Shown here piece by piece: positions 1 through 8,966 of a stretch of DNA of 64,000 bases. Location of the stretch: the NCBI RefSeq assembly GCF_035994185.1, contig NZ_CP108538.1, positions 1,798,001 to 1,862,000 of the forward strand. Direction: 5' to 3'. Source of the stretch: Streptomyces sp. NBC_01217 (lineage in GTDB: Bacteria > Actinomycetota > Actinomycetes > Streptomycetales > Streptomycetaceae). Positions within the stretch are counted from its first letter, which is position 1; each line of letters starts with the position of its first letter. The notes below the pieces were generated by a model, which saw nothing but the letters and a program-made list of their open reading frames with translations, ran no database searches and was not told the origin of the DNA. The translations under genes were made by a program, and so were the position numbers.

Positions 1-576
1 GTTGGTGCCGACCTTCGGCAGGTCGATGTTGTCCTGGGCGACCTCGGTGCCCTTGGCGGACGCCGGGATCTGCGTCGCCTTCAGGACGTCCACGACGAAG
101 ACGAGCGTGGCGTTCGGCTTGATGTCGCCCTGGCCCTGCGCTCCGTAACCGAGGTCCGGCGGGATGACCAGCTGGACCCGGCTGCCGACCTTCTGGCCGA
201 CGAGGCCCTTGTCCCAGCCCTGGATGACCATGCCGGCGCCCAGCGTCAGATCGAAGGGCTGCTTGCGGTCGAAGCTGTTGTCGAACGGCTTGTCGGAGTC
301 CCAGGACTGGCCGAGGTAGTTGACCTGGATCGCGTCGCCGTTCTTGAGCGCGGCGCCGTCGCCCTGGCTGACGACCCTGGTCTTCAGCTCCTTGGGCGGG
401 TTCCCCTCGCCCTTGGACAGGGTGGGCTTCTCGCCGAACTTCGCGCCCGCGGTGATCGCGGGGAACCCGTCCTTGGACTCGGCGGAAGCGGAAACGGAAT
501 CGGAGCCCTTTTCGTCACCGCAGGCCGCGGTCAGCAGCAGCAGGGGGACGACGAGAAGGCCGGCAAGTCGGCGCAC
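1..576 (-). CDS. FKBP-type peptidyl-prolyl cis-trans isomerase, lipoprotein (partial, 3' end beyond window)
   Basis: Predicted extracytoplasmic proline isomerase that helps fold exported proteins. The GTG start at 576 is preceded by GAGGAA. The N-terminus is a basic stretch, a run of Leu/Val and a lipobox ending TAAC, so the protein is probably lipid-anchored outside the membrane. After a Ser/Glu-rich linker come FKBP-like signatures: VNYLGQSWD, FDNSFDR, VIQGWDKGL and VIPPDLGYG. About 192 codons are visible; the stop lies left of position 1. It follows pafA on the same strand across a hairpin (638-666), so it is probably transcribed separately. The family call is firm; substrates are unknown. 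Confidence 0.9.
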   Translation of the reverse strand, partial: MRRLAGLLVVPLLLLTAACGDEKGSDSVSASAESKDGFPAITAGAKFGEKPTLSKGEGNPPKELKTRVVSQGDGAALKNGDAIQVNYLGQSWDSDKPFDNSFDRKQPFDLTLGAGMVIQGWDKGLVGQKVGSRVQLVIPPDLGYGAQGQGDIKPNATLVFVVDVLKATQIPASAKGTEVAQDNIDLPKVGTN

Positions 577-637
577 TGGTTCCTCAGATCTCAGACGGCA
601 CAGTTGGTTGAGTCCTCGACACTCTAGGGCGTACGCA

Positions 638-666
638 GGGCCCCGCACGAGGAACGTACGGGGCCC
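638..666 (-). terminator. Hairpin downstream of pafA
   Basis: GGGCCCCG (638-645) pairs exactly with CGGGGCCC (659-666) around a 13-nt loop. It lies about 40 nt after the pafA stop and before the FKBP start. There is no clear T-run, which is usual for Streptomyces terminators. Confidence 0.55.
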
Positions 667-703
667 GTGCCGCGTCGGGAGCCGAGGCTGTCCTGTTGCC
701 GGC

Positions 704-2065
704 TCACATACCCGCGATCAGCTTCTCCACCCGGTCGTCCACCGAACGGAACGGGTCCTTGCACAACACCGTGCGCTGCGCCTGGTCGTTGAGCTTGAGA
801 TGGACCCAGTCGACGGTGAAGTCCCGCCGCTGCTCCTGGGCCCTGCGGATGAAGTCACCGCGCAGCCGCGCCCTGGTCGTCTGCGGGGGCACGGACTTGC
901 CCTCGAAGATCTTCAGGTCGTTGCAGACACGGGCGGCCTGTCCCTTGCGCTCCAGCAGGTAGTACAGGCCGCGACGGCGGTGGATGTCGTGGTACGCGAG
1001 GTCTATCTGGGCGACCCGCGGATGCGACATCGTCATGTTGTGCTTGGCCCGGTACCGCTCGATGAGCTGGTACTTCATCACCCAGTCGATCTCGGTCTCG
1101 ATCCGGCCGAGATCCTCGGCCTCGATCGCGTCGAGCGTACGGCCCCAGAGCTCCAGCACCTGGGCGACCGTGCCGGTGCGGATGCCCCGGCGGTCGACGA
1201 AGTCGACGGCCTTCTCGTAGTACTCGCGCTGCACCTCGATGGCGGATGCCTCGCGGCCGCTGGCCAGGCGCACCTTGCGCTGCCCCGTGGTGTCGTGACT
1301 GACCTCACGGATCGCCCGGATCGGGTTCTCCAGCGTCAGGTCCCGCATCACCGTGCCCGCCTCGATCATGCGGAGCACCAGATCGGTCGCGCCGACCTTG
1401 AGCAGCATGGTCGTCTCGGACATGTTGGAGTCACCGACGATGACATGGAGGCGGCGGTACCGCTCCGCGTCCGCGTGCGGTTCGTCACGCGTGTTGATGA
1501 TCGGGCGGGAGCGCGTCGTAGCGGAGCTGACGCCCTCCCAGATGTGCTCGGCACGCTGGCTGACGCAGTAGACGGCGCCCCTCGGTGTCTGCAGCACCTT
1601 GCCCGCGCCGCAGATCAGTTGCCTCGTGACGAGGAAGGGAATGAGGATGTCCGCGAGCCGGGAGAATTCTCCGTGCCGCGCAACGAGATAGTTCTCGTGG
1701 CACCCGTAGGAGTTTCCCGCCGAGTCGGTGTTGTTCTTGAAGAGATAGACGTCGCCCGCGATTCCCTCCTCGTGCAGGCGGCGTTCGGCGTCGACGAGCA
1801 GACCTTCGAGAATGCGCTCGCCGGCCTTGTCGTGGGTGACCAGCTCGGTCAGGTTGTCGCATTCGGGGGTTGCATATTCCGGATGCGATCCCACGTCGAG
1901 GTAGAGGCGGGCGCCGTTCCGCAGAAAGACATTGCTGCTGCGGCCCCATGACACAACACGGCGGAAGAGGTAGCGCGCCACTTCATCAGGAGACAGTCGG
2001 CGCTGTCCCCTGAACGTGCACGTGACGCCGTACTCGTTCTCCAGCCCGAAAATGCGGCGGTCCAT
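704..2065 (-). CDS. pafA: Pup--protein ligase PafA
   Basis: Uses ATP to join the C-terminal Glu of Pup to substrate lysines, marking proteins for the proteasome. The 453-aa length is typical. The carboxylate-amine ligase fold shows at the N-terminus as IFGLENEYG, with Glu9 in the metal/ATP site, and [15 protein letters not shown], whose Asp57 matches the catalytic base of mycobacterial Paf[11 protein letters not shown] and the C-terminal [10 protein letters not shown] are also typical of the family. The ATG at 2065 lies only 9 nt after the stop of the MFS gene, so the two are probably co-transcribed. It is separated from the prcA-dop block by the MFS and LacI genes. Confidence 0.96.
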   Translation of the reverse strand: MDRRIFGLENEYGVTCTFRGQRRLSPDEVARYLFRRVVSWGRSSNVFLRNGARLYLDVGSHPEYATPECDNLTELVTHDKAGERILEGLLVDAERRLHEEGIAGDVYLFKNNTDSAGNSYGCHENYLVARHGEFSRLADILIPFLVTRQLICGAGKVLQTPRGAVYCVSQRAEHIWEGVSSATTRSRPIINTRDEPHADAERYRRLHVIVGDSNMSETTMLLKVGATDLVLRMIEAGTVMRDLTLENPIRAIREVSHDTTGQRKVRLASGREASAIEVQREYYEKAVDFVDRRGIRTGTVAQVLELWGRTLDAIEAEDLGRIETEIDWVMKYQLIERYRAKHNMTMSHPRVAQIDLAYHDIHRRRGLYYLLERKGQAARVCNDLKIFEGKSVPPQTTRARLRGDFIRRAQEQRRDFTVDWVHLKLNDQAQRTVLCKDPFRSVDDRVEKLIAGM

Positions 2066-2074
2066 GACTGAACA

Positions 2075-3334
2075 TTACGCCTGATGGCCTGAGCTGAAAC
2101 CGGGTTCGACAGCACCGTTTCGATCATTTTCCGATCCTTGTACGGCAACGGCCGTACGCCCGGGAACTGCGAGGACCCTTCCCGTGGCCAGCAGGACCAG
2201 CAGCGCGGCCACCCCACCGGCCCCCGCGACGGCGAAGCTCCACGTCGTGCCGCCCAGTTCGACGGCCGGGCCCGCCACTGCCGTTCCGGCCGCCGCGCCG
2301 ACCCCGAACGTCGTCACCAGCCAGGAGAACGCCTCGGTCACCGTGCCCCGCGGAGCGTGCCGGTCGACCACGATGAACGAGCACGCGATGGCGGGCGCCA
2401 GAAAGACTCCGGCCACTGCCGCCAGAGCGGTCATGGCGACCACTCCCGGGGTCAGCATCAGCGGCAGATAGCCCAGTGCCAGCAGCGCGACGATGACCCT
2501 CAGCCGTCGCTCCGGCGCCCCGGCCCACTGCCGCGCCCCGTACACCGTCCCGCCGACCAGCGCACCCAGCCCGAGCGCGGCCATCAGCCAGCCGTACACC
2601 GACTCGCGGCCGTGGTCGTCGGCGTACGCCACCCCGGCCACCGTGATCGAGCCGAGCGCGAGCCCGACGAAGAAGAACGAGCCGAGCAGCGCCAGCAGCC
2701 CCGGCGAGCGCAGCGCGCCCAGCCAGTGCGCCTCGCGGGGTGCCGAACGCCAGGTCCGGGAGGGCTCGGAGAGGACGACGGAGAGCGCCCCGAGGACCCC
2801 GATCACGTTGATGACGAGCAGGGCGGCGGCGGGCGACCAGAGGGAGACCAGCAGCGTCACCAGCAGCGGGCCCACCGTGAACATGACCTCCTGGGCGACG
2901 GCGTCCATCGCGTACGCCCGGTGCACCCGGTCCTCGCCGCCCAGGACGGTCGGCCACAGGGCCCGCAGACCGCCCTCCAGCGGCGGGGTGAAGACTCCGG
3001 CCACGATCACCGCCCCGTAGGCCAACGGCAGCGATCCCAGACCCACCAGGGCCAGCAGGGCCATGCCGAACGCCGACACCACGGATGCCGGGAGCTGGAC
3101 GCGTGGCTGGCCGTACAGGTCCACGGCGCGGCCCAGCAGCGGCTGCCCGACCGCGGTGGAGAGCCCGTACACGGCCGCGAGCGCACCGGCGAGGGTGTAA
3201 CTGCCGCCCTCGGCCCGGGTGAACAGCACGATCGCGATGTGGGCGGTGCCGTTCGGCAGCCGTCCCACCAGGGTCCCCGCCAGCAGCCGGGCGGCGTGCC
3301 GCGCCCGGAGGATGTCCAGATAGCCCGCGGCCAT
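2075..3334 (-). CDS. MFS transporter
   Basis: About 419 aa and hydrophobic throughout, with the usual 12-helix pattern of major facilitator permeases. GQPLLGRAVDLYGQPR after the second helix matches the loop 2-3 motif of the superfamily. I chose the ATG at 3334 (MAAGYLDILRARHAARLLAG) because GGAGAGG lies just before it; an ATG eight codons upstream has no ribosome site. The gene is divergent from a LacI regulator with a palindromic element between them, and its stop is 9 nt before pafA. The substrate cannot be read from sequence; LacI partnership suggests a sugar or small metabolite, but export is equally possible. Confidence 0.85.
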   Translation of the reverse strand: MAAGYLDILRARHAARLLAGTLVGRLPNGTAHIAIVLFTRAEGGSYTLAGALAAVYGLSTAVGQPLLGRAVDLYGQPRVQLPASVVSAFGMALLALVGLGSLPLAYGAVIVAGVFTPPLEGGLRALWPTVLGGEDRVHRAYAMDAVAQEVMFTVGPLLVTLLVSLWSPAAALLVINVIGVLGALSVVLSEPSRTWRSAPREAHWLGALRSPGLLALLGSFFFVGLALGSITVAGVAYADDHGRESVYGWLMAALGLGALVGGTVYGARQWAGAPERRLRVIVALLALGYLPLMLTPGVVAMTALAAVAGVFLAPAIACSFIVVDRHAPRGTVTEAFSWLVTTFGVGAAAGTAVAGPAVELGGTTWSFAVAGAGGVAALLVLLATGRVLAVPGRTAVAVQGSENDRNGAVEPGFSSGHQA

Positions 3335-3379
3335 GTCCCGTCCCTCTCCTTCGGGCACTCTTCCGGCACCCTGAGGTTT

Positions 3380-3406
3380 TACGTATAACTTCGAGGTTCA
3401 TACGTA
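3380..3406. promoter_or_regulatory. Candidate LacI operator in the divergent MFS/lacI promoter
   Basis: TACGTAT (3380-3386) and ATACGTA (3400-3406) form exact inverted arms around a partly palindromic core (ACTTCGAGGT). The element lies between the divergent MFS and LacI starts, as expected for a shared, autoregulated operator. Binding is inferred. Confidence 0.5.
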
Positions 3407-3467
3407 CCATGTGCCCAGTCCGCAGGTCCACCTCACGGCGCCTGCCCCGAGCGGCCCGGAGGCCCGA

Positions 3468-4508
3468 GTGACCAGCGCACCACAGCCCGCCCCGACCCGG
3501 CCCACCAGCCGCGACGTCGCGCGGGCCGCAGGCGTATCGCAGGCCACCGTCTCCCTCGTGCTCGGCGGCAAATGGCGCGGCAGGGTCTCCGGGGCCACCG
3601 CCGAGCGCGTGCGGCACACCGCGGCCGAACTCGGCTACCAGCCCAATCTCGCCGCCCGCAGTCTCCGGCTCGGCCACACCAGGACCGCACTGCTGGTCGT
3701 CCCCGCGCTCACCAGCGAATTCTTCGCGCGGGTCTACACCGGCGCCGCCGCGGTCGCAGCCGAACACGGCTTCGGGGTCGTCCTCTACCCGTCCCCGGAG
3801 GGCACCGGTCCGGCCAAGGACCCCTTCGCCTCGGCGCGCGCCTCGCTGGACGGGGTGATCGCCTCCTCCATGGCCGCCGGGGCGCTCGACGCGCTGCGCG
3901 GCGCCGGCCTGCCGCTGGTCATGCTCGACAGCGACCCCGAGGACACCGGGGTCGCGGCCCGGGTCAACCTCGACATCGCCGACGGGATGCGGCAGGTGGC
4001 GGACCATCTGCTGGCGCTCGGCCACCGCCGCTTCGTCCACCTCGCGTCGGCCGTCGACTCCTGGACCTTCGCGGTCCGTGCCCGGGCGCTCCACGACGCC
4101 GTGGGTGCGGTGCCCGGCACCTCCGTACGGACCGTCACGGCGACGCTCGACGTGCAGGCGGGGCGCGAAGGGGCGGAGCGGGCGCTCGCCGCCCCGGGTT
4201 CCCGGCCCACCGCCATCGTCTGTGACGACGACATCCTCGCGGCGGGCGCCTGCAAGGCCGCCCGCAGACTCGGGCTCCGCGTCCCCGACGACCTCTCCGT
4301 CACCGGTTTCGACGATCTGGCCCTGGCCACGGCGGTGGAACCGGAACTCACCACCGTGCAGCTGCCCGCCGAGCAGGTCGGCGAGCGCGGCATGGCGGCC
4401 CTGCTGGCGGTCCTGGACGGCCGCCCCGCCGAGCCCGGCAGTCTGCCGGTGCATCTGGTGACCCGCGGCTCCTCGGCGCCGCCGCCCGCGGACGGCCCGC
4501 GCTCATGA
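3468..4508 (+). CDS. LacI-family transcriptional regulator
   Basis: A 346-aa DNA-binding repressor with a sugar-binding-type effector domain. The helix-turn-helix is at the N-terminus (TSRDVARAAGVSQATVSLVL), followed by a hinge (AELGYQPNLAARSLRLGHT). The periplasmic-binding-protein-like domain ends with DDLSVTGFDDLALATAVEP, typical of the family. I prefer the GTG at 3468, which follows GGAGG by 6 nt; an in-frame GTG at 3411 would overlap the probable promoter. It most likely controls the divergent MFS gene and itself through the element at 3380-3406. It could also affect pafA, which follows the MFS gene closely; that is inference. Confidence 0.9.
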   Translation: MTSAPQPAPTRPTSRDVARAAGVSQATVSLVLGGKWRGRVSGATAERVRHTAAELGYQPNLAARSLRLGHTRTALLVVPALTSEFFARVYTGAAAVAAEHGFGVVLYPSPEGTGPAKDPFASARASLDGVIASSMAAGALDALRGAGLPLVMLDSDPEDTGVAARVNLDIADGMRQVADHLLALGHRRFVHLASAVDSWTFAVRARALHDAVGAVPGTSVRTVTATLDVQAGREGAERALAAPGSRPTAIVCDDDILAAGACKAARRLGLRVPDDLSVTGFDDLALATAVEPELTTVQLPAEQVGERGMAALLAVLDGRPAEPGSLPVHLVTRGSSAPPPADGPRS

Positions 4509-4512
4509 CGGC

Positions 4513-4544
4513 GCCCCGGCCCGCCGGGAAGGGCGGACCGGGGC
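4513..4544. terminator. Bidirectional hairpin between lacI-like gene and prcA
   Basis: Thirteen-base arms (4513-4525 and 4532-4544) pair with one mismatch around a 6-nt loop. It sits in the 53-nt gap between the convergent stops. Confidence 0.6.
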
Positions 4545-4561
4545 ACAGACACAGCGGCGGA

Positions 4562-5410
4562 CTACTCCACGTCCCCGCCCGAGTCGGTGGTGTCGGTGGG
4601 CTTGGCGGACTTGGTGGTGTCCGTCGTGCTCGCGGAGGACTGCGTCCCGGAGGACTCGGCCCCCTCGCCGTCCTCGATGTCGGACGGGGCGTCCGTCGGC
4701 GCGGAGCCGCCGTCGGCCTCCAGGAGCCGCGCCAGCTGCCGGCCGACGATCCGCTTGAACTTCCGCTGCTGCGGCCTCGTACGGTCCAGGACCGCCACCT
4801 CCAGCCGCTCCGCGGGGATCTCCCGCTCGCTGCCGTTGGGATCGCGGGACAGGGCCTGCACCGCCAGCTTGAGCGCCTCGGCGAGCGTCATCCCGTCCCG
4901 GTGCCGCTGGTCCAGGAAGCTGCTGATCTGCTCGGCGTTGCCGCCGACCGCGACCGAGCCGTGCTCGTCGACGATCGAGCCGTCGTGCGGCAGCCGGTAG
5001 ATCTGGTCGCCCTCCGGCTCGGCGCCGACCTCGGCGACCACCAGTTCCACCTCGTACGGCTTCTCGGCCGCGCTGGAGAAGATGGTGCCCAGCGTCTGCG
5101 CATAGACGTTGGCCAGCCCACGGGCCGTCACATCGTCACGGTCGTAGGTGTATCCGCGCAGATCGGCGTAGCGCACACCACCGATGCGGAGGTTCTCGTA
5201 CTCGTTGTACTTGCCGGCGGCGGCGAAACCGATCCGGTCGTAGATCTCGCTGAACTTGTGCAGCGCACGGGACGGGTTCTCGCCGACGAACACAATGCCG
5301 TCGGCGTACTGCAGCACAACCAGGCTGCGACCACGGGCGATGCCCTTCCGGGCGTATTCCGCCCGGTCGGCCATGGCCTGCTGAGGTGAGACATAGAACG
5401 GCGTCGACAC
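4562..5410 (-). CDS. prcA: Proteasome alpha subunit
   Basis: Forms the outer heptameric rings of the 20S proteasome, which gate entry and dock the ARC ATPase. The 282-aa protein starts at GTG 5410 with [20 protein letters not shown], the helix H0 region of actinobacterial alpha subunits. Next comes the conserved [20 protein letters not shown] and a normal proteasome fold. It lacks the N-terminal catalytic Thr of beta subunits. The last 45 or so residues are a Ser/Thr/Asp-rich tail, probably disordered. It lies 58 nt downstream of prcB in the same operon. Confidence 0.96.
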   Translation of the reverse strand: MSTPFYVSPQQAMADRAEYARKGIARGRSLVVLQYADGIVFVGENPSRALHKFSEIYDRIGFAAAGKYNEYENLRIGGVRYADLRGYTYDRDDVTARGLANVYAQTLGTIFSSAAEKPYEVELVVAEVGAEPEGDQIYRLPHDGSIVDEHGSVAVGGNAEQISSFLDQRHRDGMTLAEALKLAVQALSRDPNGSEREIPAERLEVAVLDRTRPQQRKFKRIVGRQLARLLEADGGSAPTDAPSDIEDGEGAESSGTQSSASTTDTTKSAKPTDTTDSGGDVE

Positions 5411-5468
5411 CGGTTATCCGTCCCTTTCTGTCAGTGACAAGAGCATCGAAGAAGCAGCGGAACGGGGG

Positions 5469-6314
5469 TCAGAGCAGCGCGGCGCGCGGGCCGTCCGGCT
5501 GTTCCATCCGGCGTTCCAGGATCGAGCGGGCGATCTCGGAGGATTCCGCATCGGCCAGCTTCCGGAAGCCCTCGTCGGTGATGACGGTGACGATCGGGTA
5601 GATCCGCCGGGCCACATCTGGACCGCCGGTCGCCGAGTCGTCGTCCGCGGCGTCGTACAGCGCCTGGACGACCAGGGTGAGCGCCTCCTGCTCCGACAGA
5701 TCCTCGCGGTAGAGCTTCTTCATCGAGCCACGGGCGAAGATCGACCCGGAGCCGGTGGCCGCGTAGCCCAGCTCCTCGGAACGGCCGCCGGTGACGTCGT
5801 ACGAGAAGATCCGGCCCCTCTCGCGGTCGACGTCGAAGCCCGCGAAGAGCGGCACGACGGCAAGTCCCTGCATGGCCATCGCCAGATTGCTGCGGATCAT
5901 CGTGGAGAGCCGGTTCGCCTTGCCCTCCAGGGAGAGCTGGGCGCCCTCGACCTTCTCGAAGTGCTCCAGTTCCAGCTGGAAGAGCTTGACCATCTCCACC
6001 GCGAGACCAGCCGTGCCGGCGATGCCCACCGCCGAATACTCGTCGGCCGGGAAGACCTTCTCGATGTCGCGCTGCGCGATCATGTTGCCCATGGTCGCCC
6101 GCCGGTCGCCGGCCAGCACCACACCGCCCGGGAACGTCGCCGCGACGATGGTCGTGCCGTGCGGCGCCTCGATGGCGCCCTGCAGGGGCGGCAGGTTCCG
6201 GTTGCCCGGGAGCATCGCCGGAGCCTGGTCGGACAGGAAGTCCATGAACGAGGACGATCCCGGCGTCAGGAAGGCAGCTGGTAGACGCCCGGTGCTACGA
6301 GTGTTGGCTTCCAC
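5469..6314 (-). CDS. prcB: Proteasome beta subunit
   Basis: Catalytic subunit of the inner rings. The GTG at 6314 follows GGAGGG and gives 281 aa. Residues 1-53 are a propeptide ending APHG. Self-cleavage before Thr54 would expose the nucleophile in [20 protein letters not shown]. The conserved Lys/Asp neighbourhood (GDRRATMGN) and ATGSGS are present. The start overlaps the 3' end of the endonuclease VII-like gene by 49 nt, implying translational coupling. Confidence 0.96.
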   Translation of the reverse strand: MEANTRSTGRLPAAFLTPGSSSFMDFLSDQAPAMLPGNRNLPPLQGAIEAPHGTTIVAATFPGGVVLAGDRRATMGNMIAQRDIEKVFPADEYSAVGIAGTAGLAVEMVKLFQLELEHFEKVEGAQLSLEGKANRLSTMIRSNLAMAMQGLAVVPLFAGFDVDRERGRIFSYDVTGGRSEELGYAATGSGSIFARGSMKKLYREDLSEQEALTLVVQALYDAADDDSATGGPDVARRIYPIVTVITDEGFRKLADAESSEIARSILERRMEQPDGPRAALL

Positions 6315-6859
6315 GCGTTTCCCTCCACGTATGCGGCTGCACGCCTTATGGCATCCGGCCGATCCTTGAGCTGCCCCAGGGCTGCGTTGCAGCTGAAGCA
6401 CAGTACGCCACGGACCCTACCCGTCTCATGACAGTGATCCACATGCTCGGCCGGAGCAGTGAGACAGATACAGCGCACACCCTGCTGAGCGGCGATCAAT
6501 GCGTCCAACTCGGCCGGAGTGAGGCCATACTTACGCTGGAAGCAACTGATCCGATTTCGCTCCGCCCGGCATGCGCGACAGTAGCTCGACCGGCCGTCAG
6601 AAGACGATTTGTCGCGTTCCCACTGATCGTGCGATTTGACCTCGCCGTACCGCGGGCAACGCTTGTGTCCCCGCGGCACCGGCACCTTCACCCGAACAGC
6701 CTTACCCTTGGCCTCCTGACGTTGCTGGTAGTACTCGGCCGAGCACTTCCGGCAATGCGCCTGGAGGCCATCTCGCATGGCCTTGTTGCTAGCGAAGGAC
6801 TCCCTCGGCAGGGTCTTTCGGCAGCGAGGACACTTCCTCCCTGCGGAAATTTCGGACAT
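6266..6859 (-). CDS. Endonuclease VII-like HNH (His-Me finger) nuclease
   Basis: A 197-aa zinc-binding protein resembling phage T4 recombination endonuclease VII. The N-terminal half has several CxxC pairs ([27 protein letters not shown]), suggesting zinc ribbons. The C-terminal half has the nuclease core [20 protein letters not shown], with the HxxHCH catalytic/metal motif and paired cysteines. The ATG at 6859 is 6 nt after the pup stop (AGGA as ribosome site) and the 3' end overlaps prcB by 49 nt, so it is part of the pup-prcBA operon. Its DNA is visibly less GC-rich than its neighbours. I recall an equivalent gene at this place in S. coelicolor; its function is not known to me. Confidence 0.88.
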   Translation of the reverse strand: MSEISAGRKCPRCRKTLPRESFASNKAMRDGLQAHCRKCSAEYYQQRQEAKGKAVRVKVPVPRGHKRCPRYGEVKSHDQWERDKSSSDGRSSYCRACRAERNRISCFQRKYGLTPAELDALIAAQQGVRCICLTAPAEHVDHCHETGRVRGVLCFSCNAALGQLKDRPDAIRRAAAYVEGNAWKPTLVAPGVYQLPS

Positions 6860-6865
6860 TAAGTC

Positions 6866-7084
6866 CTATTCCCCGCCCTTCTGGACAAATGACCTCACGA
6901 AATCCTCGGCATTCTCTTCCAGGACGTCATCGATCTCGTCCAGAACCGAGTCGACATCGTCGCTCAGCTTCTCCTGGCGCTCCTTGAGGTCCTCGGACGC
7001 CTGCGCGTCCTGCGCCTGCTCCTCGACCTCCTCGGTGGAGCGCGTCGCCTTCTGCTGTCCGCCGCCGGTGTCCTTGGTCGCCAT
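6866..7084 (-). CDS. pup: Prokaryotic ubiquitin-like protein Pup
   Basis: A 72-aa disordered, acidic tag protein covalently attached to lysines of proteasome substrates. The C-terminus reads FVRSFVQKGGE. It ends in Glu, not Gln, so it should be directly usable by PafA without deamidation by Dop. The ARC-binding coiled segment is DVDSVLDEIDDVLEENAEDF. The ATG at 7084 is followed 6 nt after its stop by the endonuclease VII-like gene. A 14-bp tandem repeat lies just upstream (7099-7126). Confidence 0.97.
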   Translation of the reverse strand: MATKDTGGGQQKATRSTEEVEEQAQDAQASEDLKERQEKLSDDVDSVLDEIDDVLEENAEDFVRSFVQKGGE

Positions 7085-7098
7085 TTAGCTCACCCCGC

Positions 7099-7126
7099 TC
7101 GGTTCGAAGCACTCGGTTCGAAGCAC
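7099..7126. repeat. Two exact tandem copies of TCGGTTCGAAGCAC before pup
   Basis: The 14-bp unit occurs at 7099-7112 and 7113-7126, each centred on TTCGAA. It lies 15-42 nt upstream of the pup start, in its leader or promoter. Role unknown; possibly an operator for a regulator binding two sites. Confidence 0.7.
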
Positions 7127-7218
7127 TTGATCAGACCCTACCCACGGGGTCCGACATTGGCCCGGTAGTTGTCTCAACGTCCGGGGGTCATCACGATGTT
7201 TCCCCGATCGCGGCCGTT

Positions 7219-8730
7219 TCAGCCGCCCGACAGCACCTGGACCAGCTCCTCCGCCGTGCGGCAGCGGTCCAGCAGCTCCTTGACGTGATTACGGGTGCCG
7301 CGGAGCGGTTCCAGGGTGGGTACCCGCTGCAGTGAGTCATGACCGGGCAGATCGAAGATCACCGAGTCCCACGAGGCCGCGGCCACGTCGTCCGCGTACT
7401 GCTCCAGGCAGCGGCCGCGGAAATAGGCCCTGGTGTCCTCCGGAGGCTTCGTACGGGCCTTCTCGACCTCACCCTCGTCCAGCAGGCGCTTCATCTTCCC
7501 GCGGGCCGCCAGACGGTTGTACAGGCCCTTCTCGGCCCTCACGTCGGCGTACTGGAGATCCACCAGGTGCAGCCGCGCCGCGTCCCAGTCCAGGTCGTCC
7601 CGGCGGCGGTAGCCCTCCATGAGCTCCCGCTTGGCGATCCAGTCGAGCTCGCCGGACAGGCTCATCGGATCGTTCTCCAGCCGGTTGAGGGTGTCCTCCC
7701 ACCGAATCAGGACGTCCTTGGTCTGCTCGTCGGCGTCCACCCCGTACCGCTCCTCGACGTACTTGCGGCCCAGCTCGAAGTACTCCATCTGGAGCTGTAC
7801 CGCGGTGAGGGTACGGCCGCTGCGCAGCGTGATCAGATGCTTCAGCGACGGGTCGTGGGAGACATGGTGCAGGGTGCGCACCGGCTGGTCGACCGCGAGA
7901 TCCACGTTGATGAAGCCGTCCTCGATCATCGAGAGGACCAGGGCGGTGGTGCCGAGCTTGAGGTAGGTGGAGATCTCCGAGAGGTTCGCGTCGCCGATGA
8001 TCACATGGAGCCGGCGGTACTTCTCGGCGTCGGAGTGGGGCTCGTCGCGGGTGTTGATGATGGGGCGCTTGAGGGTGGTCTCCAGGCCGACCTCGACCTC
8101 GAAGTAGTCGGCGCGCTGACTGATCTGGAAGCCGTGTTCGTGGCCGTCCTGGCCGAGTCCCACGCGTCCCGCACCGGTGACCACCTGGCGGGAGACGAAG
8201 AACGGGGTCAGATGGCGCACGATGTCGGAGAAGGGGGTCTCCCGCTTCATCAGATAGTTCTCGTGCGTGCCGTACGAGGCGCCCTTGTTGTCGGTGTTGT
8301 TCTTGTAGAGGTGGATCGGCTGGGCGCCGGGAAGCTGGGCCGCGCGTTCGGCCGCTTCGGCCATGACGCGTTCGCCGGCCTTGTCCCAGAGGACCGCGTC
8401 CCGCGGATTGGTGACCTCGGGGGAGCTGTATTCGGGGTGTGCGTGGTCCACGTAGAGGCGGGCCCCGTTGGTGAGGATGACATTGGCGAGGCCGATGTCC
8501 TCGTCGGTGAGCTGGCTGGAGTCCGCGGTCTCGCGGGCGAGATCGAAACCTCGCGCGTCCCGCAGCGGGTTCTCCTCCTCGAAGTCCCAGCGGGCGCGGC
8601 GCGCCCGGTGCATCGCCGCTGCGTAGGCGTTGACGATCTGGGATGAGGTGAGCATGGCATTGGCGTTGGGGTGGCCGGGGACGGAGATCCCGTACTCCGT
8701 CTCGATGCCCATTACTCGCCGTACGGTCAT
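7219..8730 (-). CDS. dop: Depupylase / Pup deamidase Dop
   Basis: Cleaves the isopeptide bond between Pup and its substrates; a PafA paralogue. The 503-aa length and N-terminus ([13 protein letters not shown], Glu10) fit the family. The insert [18 protein letters not shown] is the Dop-specific loop absent from Paf[15 protein letters not shown] holds Asp95, matching the catalytic Asp of characterised Dop proteins. As Pup here already ends in Glu, Dop's main role should be depupylation. The ATG at 8730 has a strong AAGGAGGG. It is upstream of pup on the same strand, with a 134-nt gap. Confidence 0.95.
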   Translation of the reverse strand: MTVRRVMGIETEYGISVPGHPNANAMLTSSQIVNAYAAAMHRARRARWDFEEENPLRDARGFDLARETADSSQLTDEDIGLANVILTNGARLYVDHAHPEYSSPEVTNPRDAVLWDKAGERVMAEAAERAAQLPGAQPIHLYKNNTDNKGASYGTHENYLMKRETPFSDIVRHLTPFFVSRQVVTGAGRVGLGQDGHEHGFQISQRADYFEVEVGLETTLKRPIINTRDEPHSDAEKYRRLHVIIGDANLSEISTYLKLGTTALVLSMIEDGFINVDLAVDQPVRTLHHVSHDPSLKHLITLRSGRTLTAVQLQMEYFELGRKYVEERYGVDADEQTKDVLIRWEDTLNRLENDPMSLSGELDWIAKRELMEGYRRRDDLDWDAARLHLVDLQYADVRAEKGLYNRLAARGKMKRLLDEGEVEKARTKPPEDTRAYFRGRCLEQYADDVAAASWDSVIFDLPGHDSLQRVPTLEPLRGTRNHVKELLDRCRTAEELVQVLSGG

Positions 8731-8921
8731 GCGGCCCTCCTTGCCCGGCGGCGCTCCCTTGAGGGGGCGGCGCTCAAGTACCGCTGCTTGTCCGGTGCGT
8801 GTGCGGTGCCCGTCCCCGCACTGCGCGACCGGGCGGTACGCACGAGCCTAGAGCGACTCCGCGCCGACGGGGAGATCAATTACGTCATTGCTGCGGTGTC
8901 GCGTCGGCTGTCCGGAAAGCA

Positions 8922-8959
8922 ACCGGCTGCGGATGCCCGGCCGGGCATCCGCAGCCGGT
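8922..8959 (-). terminator. Perfect 38-nt palindrome after arc
   Basis: Positions 8922-8940 are the exact reverse complement of 8941-8959, giving a 19-bp stem with no spacer. It lies 7 nt past the arc stop and before dop, so it is most likely the arc terminator. The rest of the 236-nt arc-dop gap shows no other clear element. Confidence 0.8.
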
Positions 8960-8966
8960 CTGCGTT

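Noticed and set aside
320..1951. A 543-codon plus-strand frame over pafA
   Set aside because: It is antisense to the conserved pafA gene and has low-complexity composition.
7099..7126. A CRISPR remnant or a LexA SOS box at the pup repeat
   Set aside because: There are only two adjoining 14-bp units without spacers, and the GTTC/GAAC half-site spacing does not fit the LexA consensus I recall.
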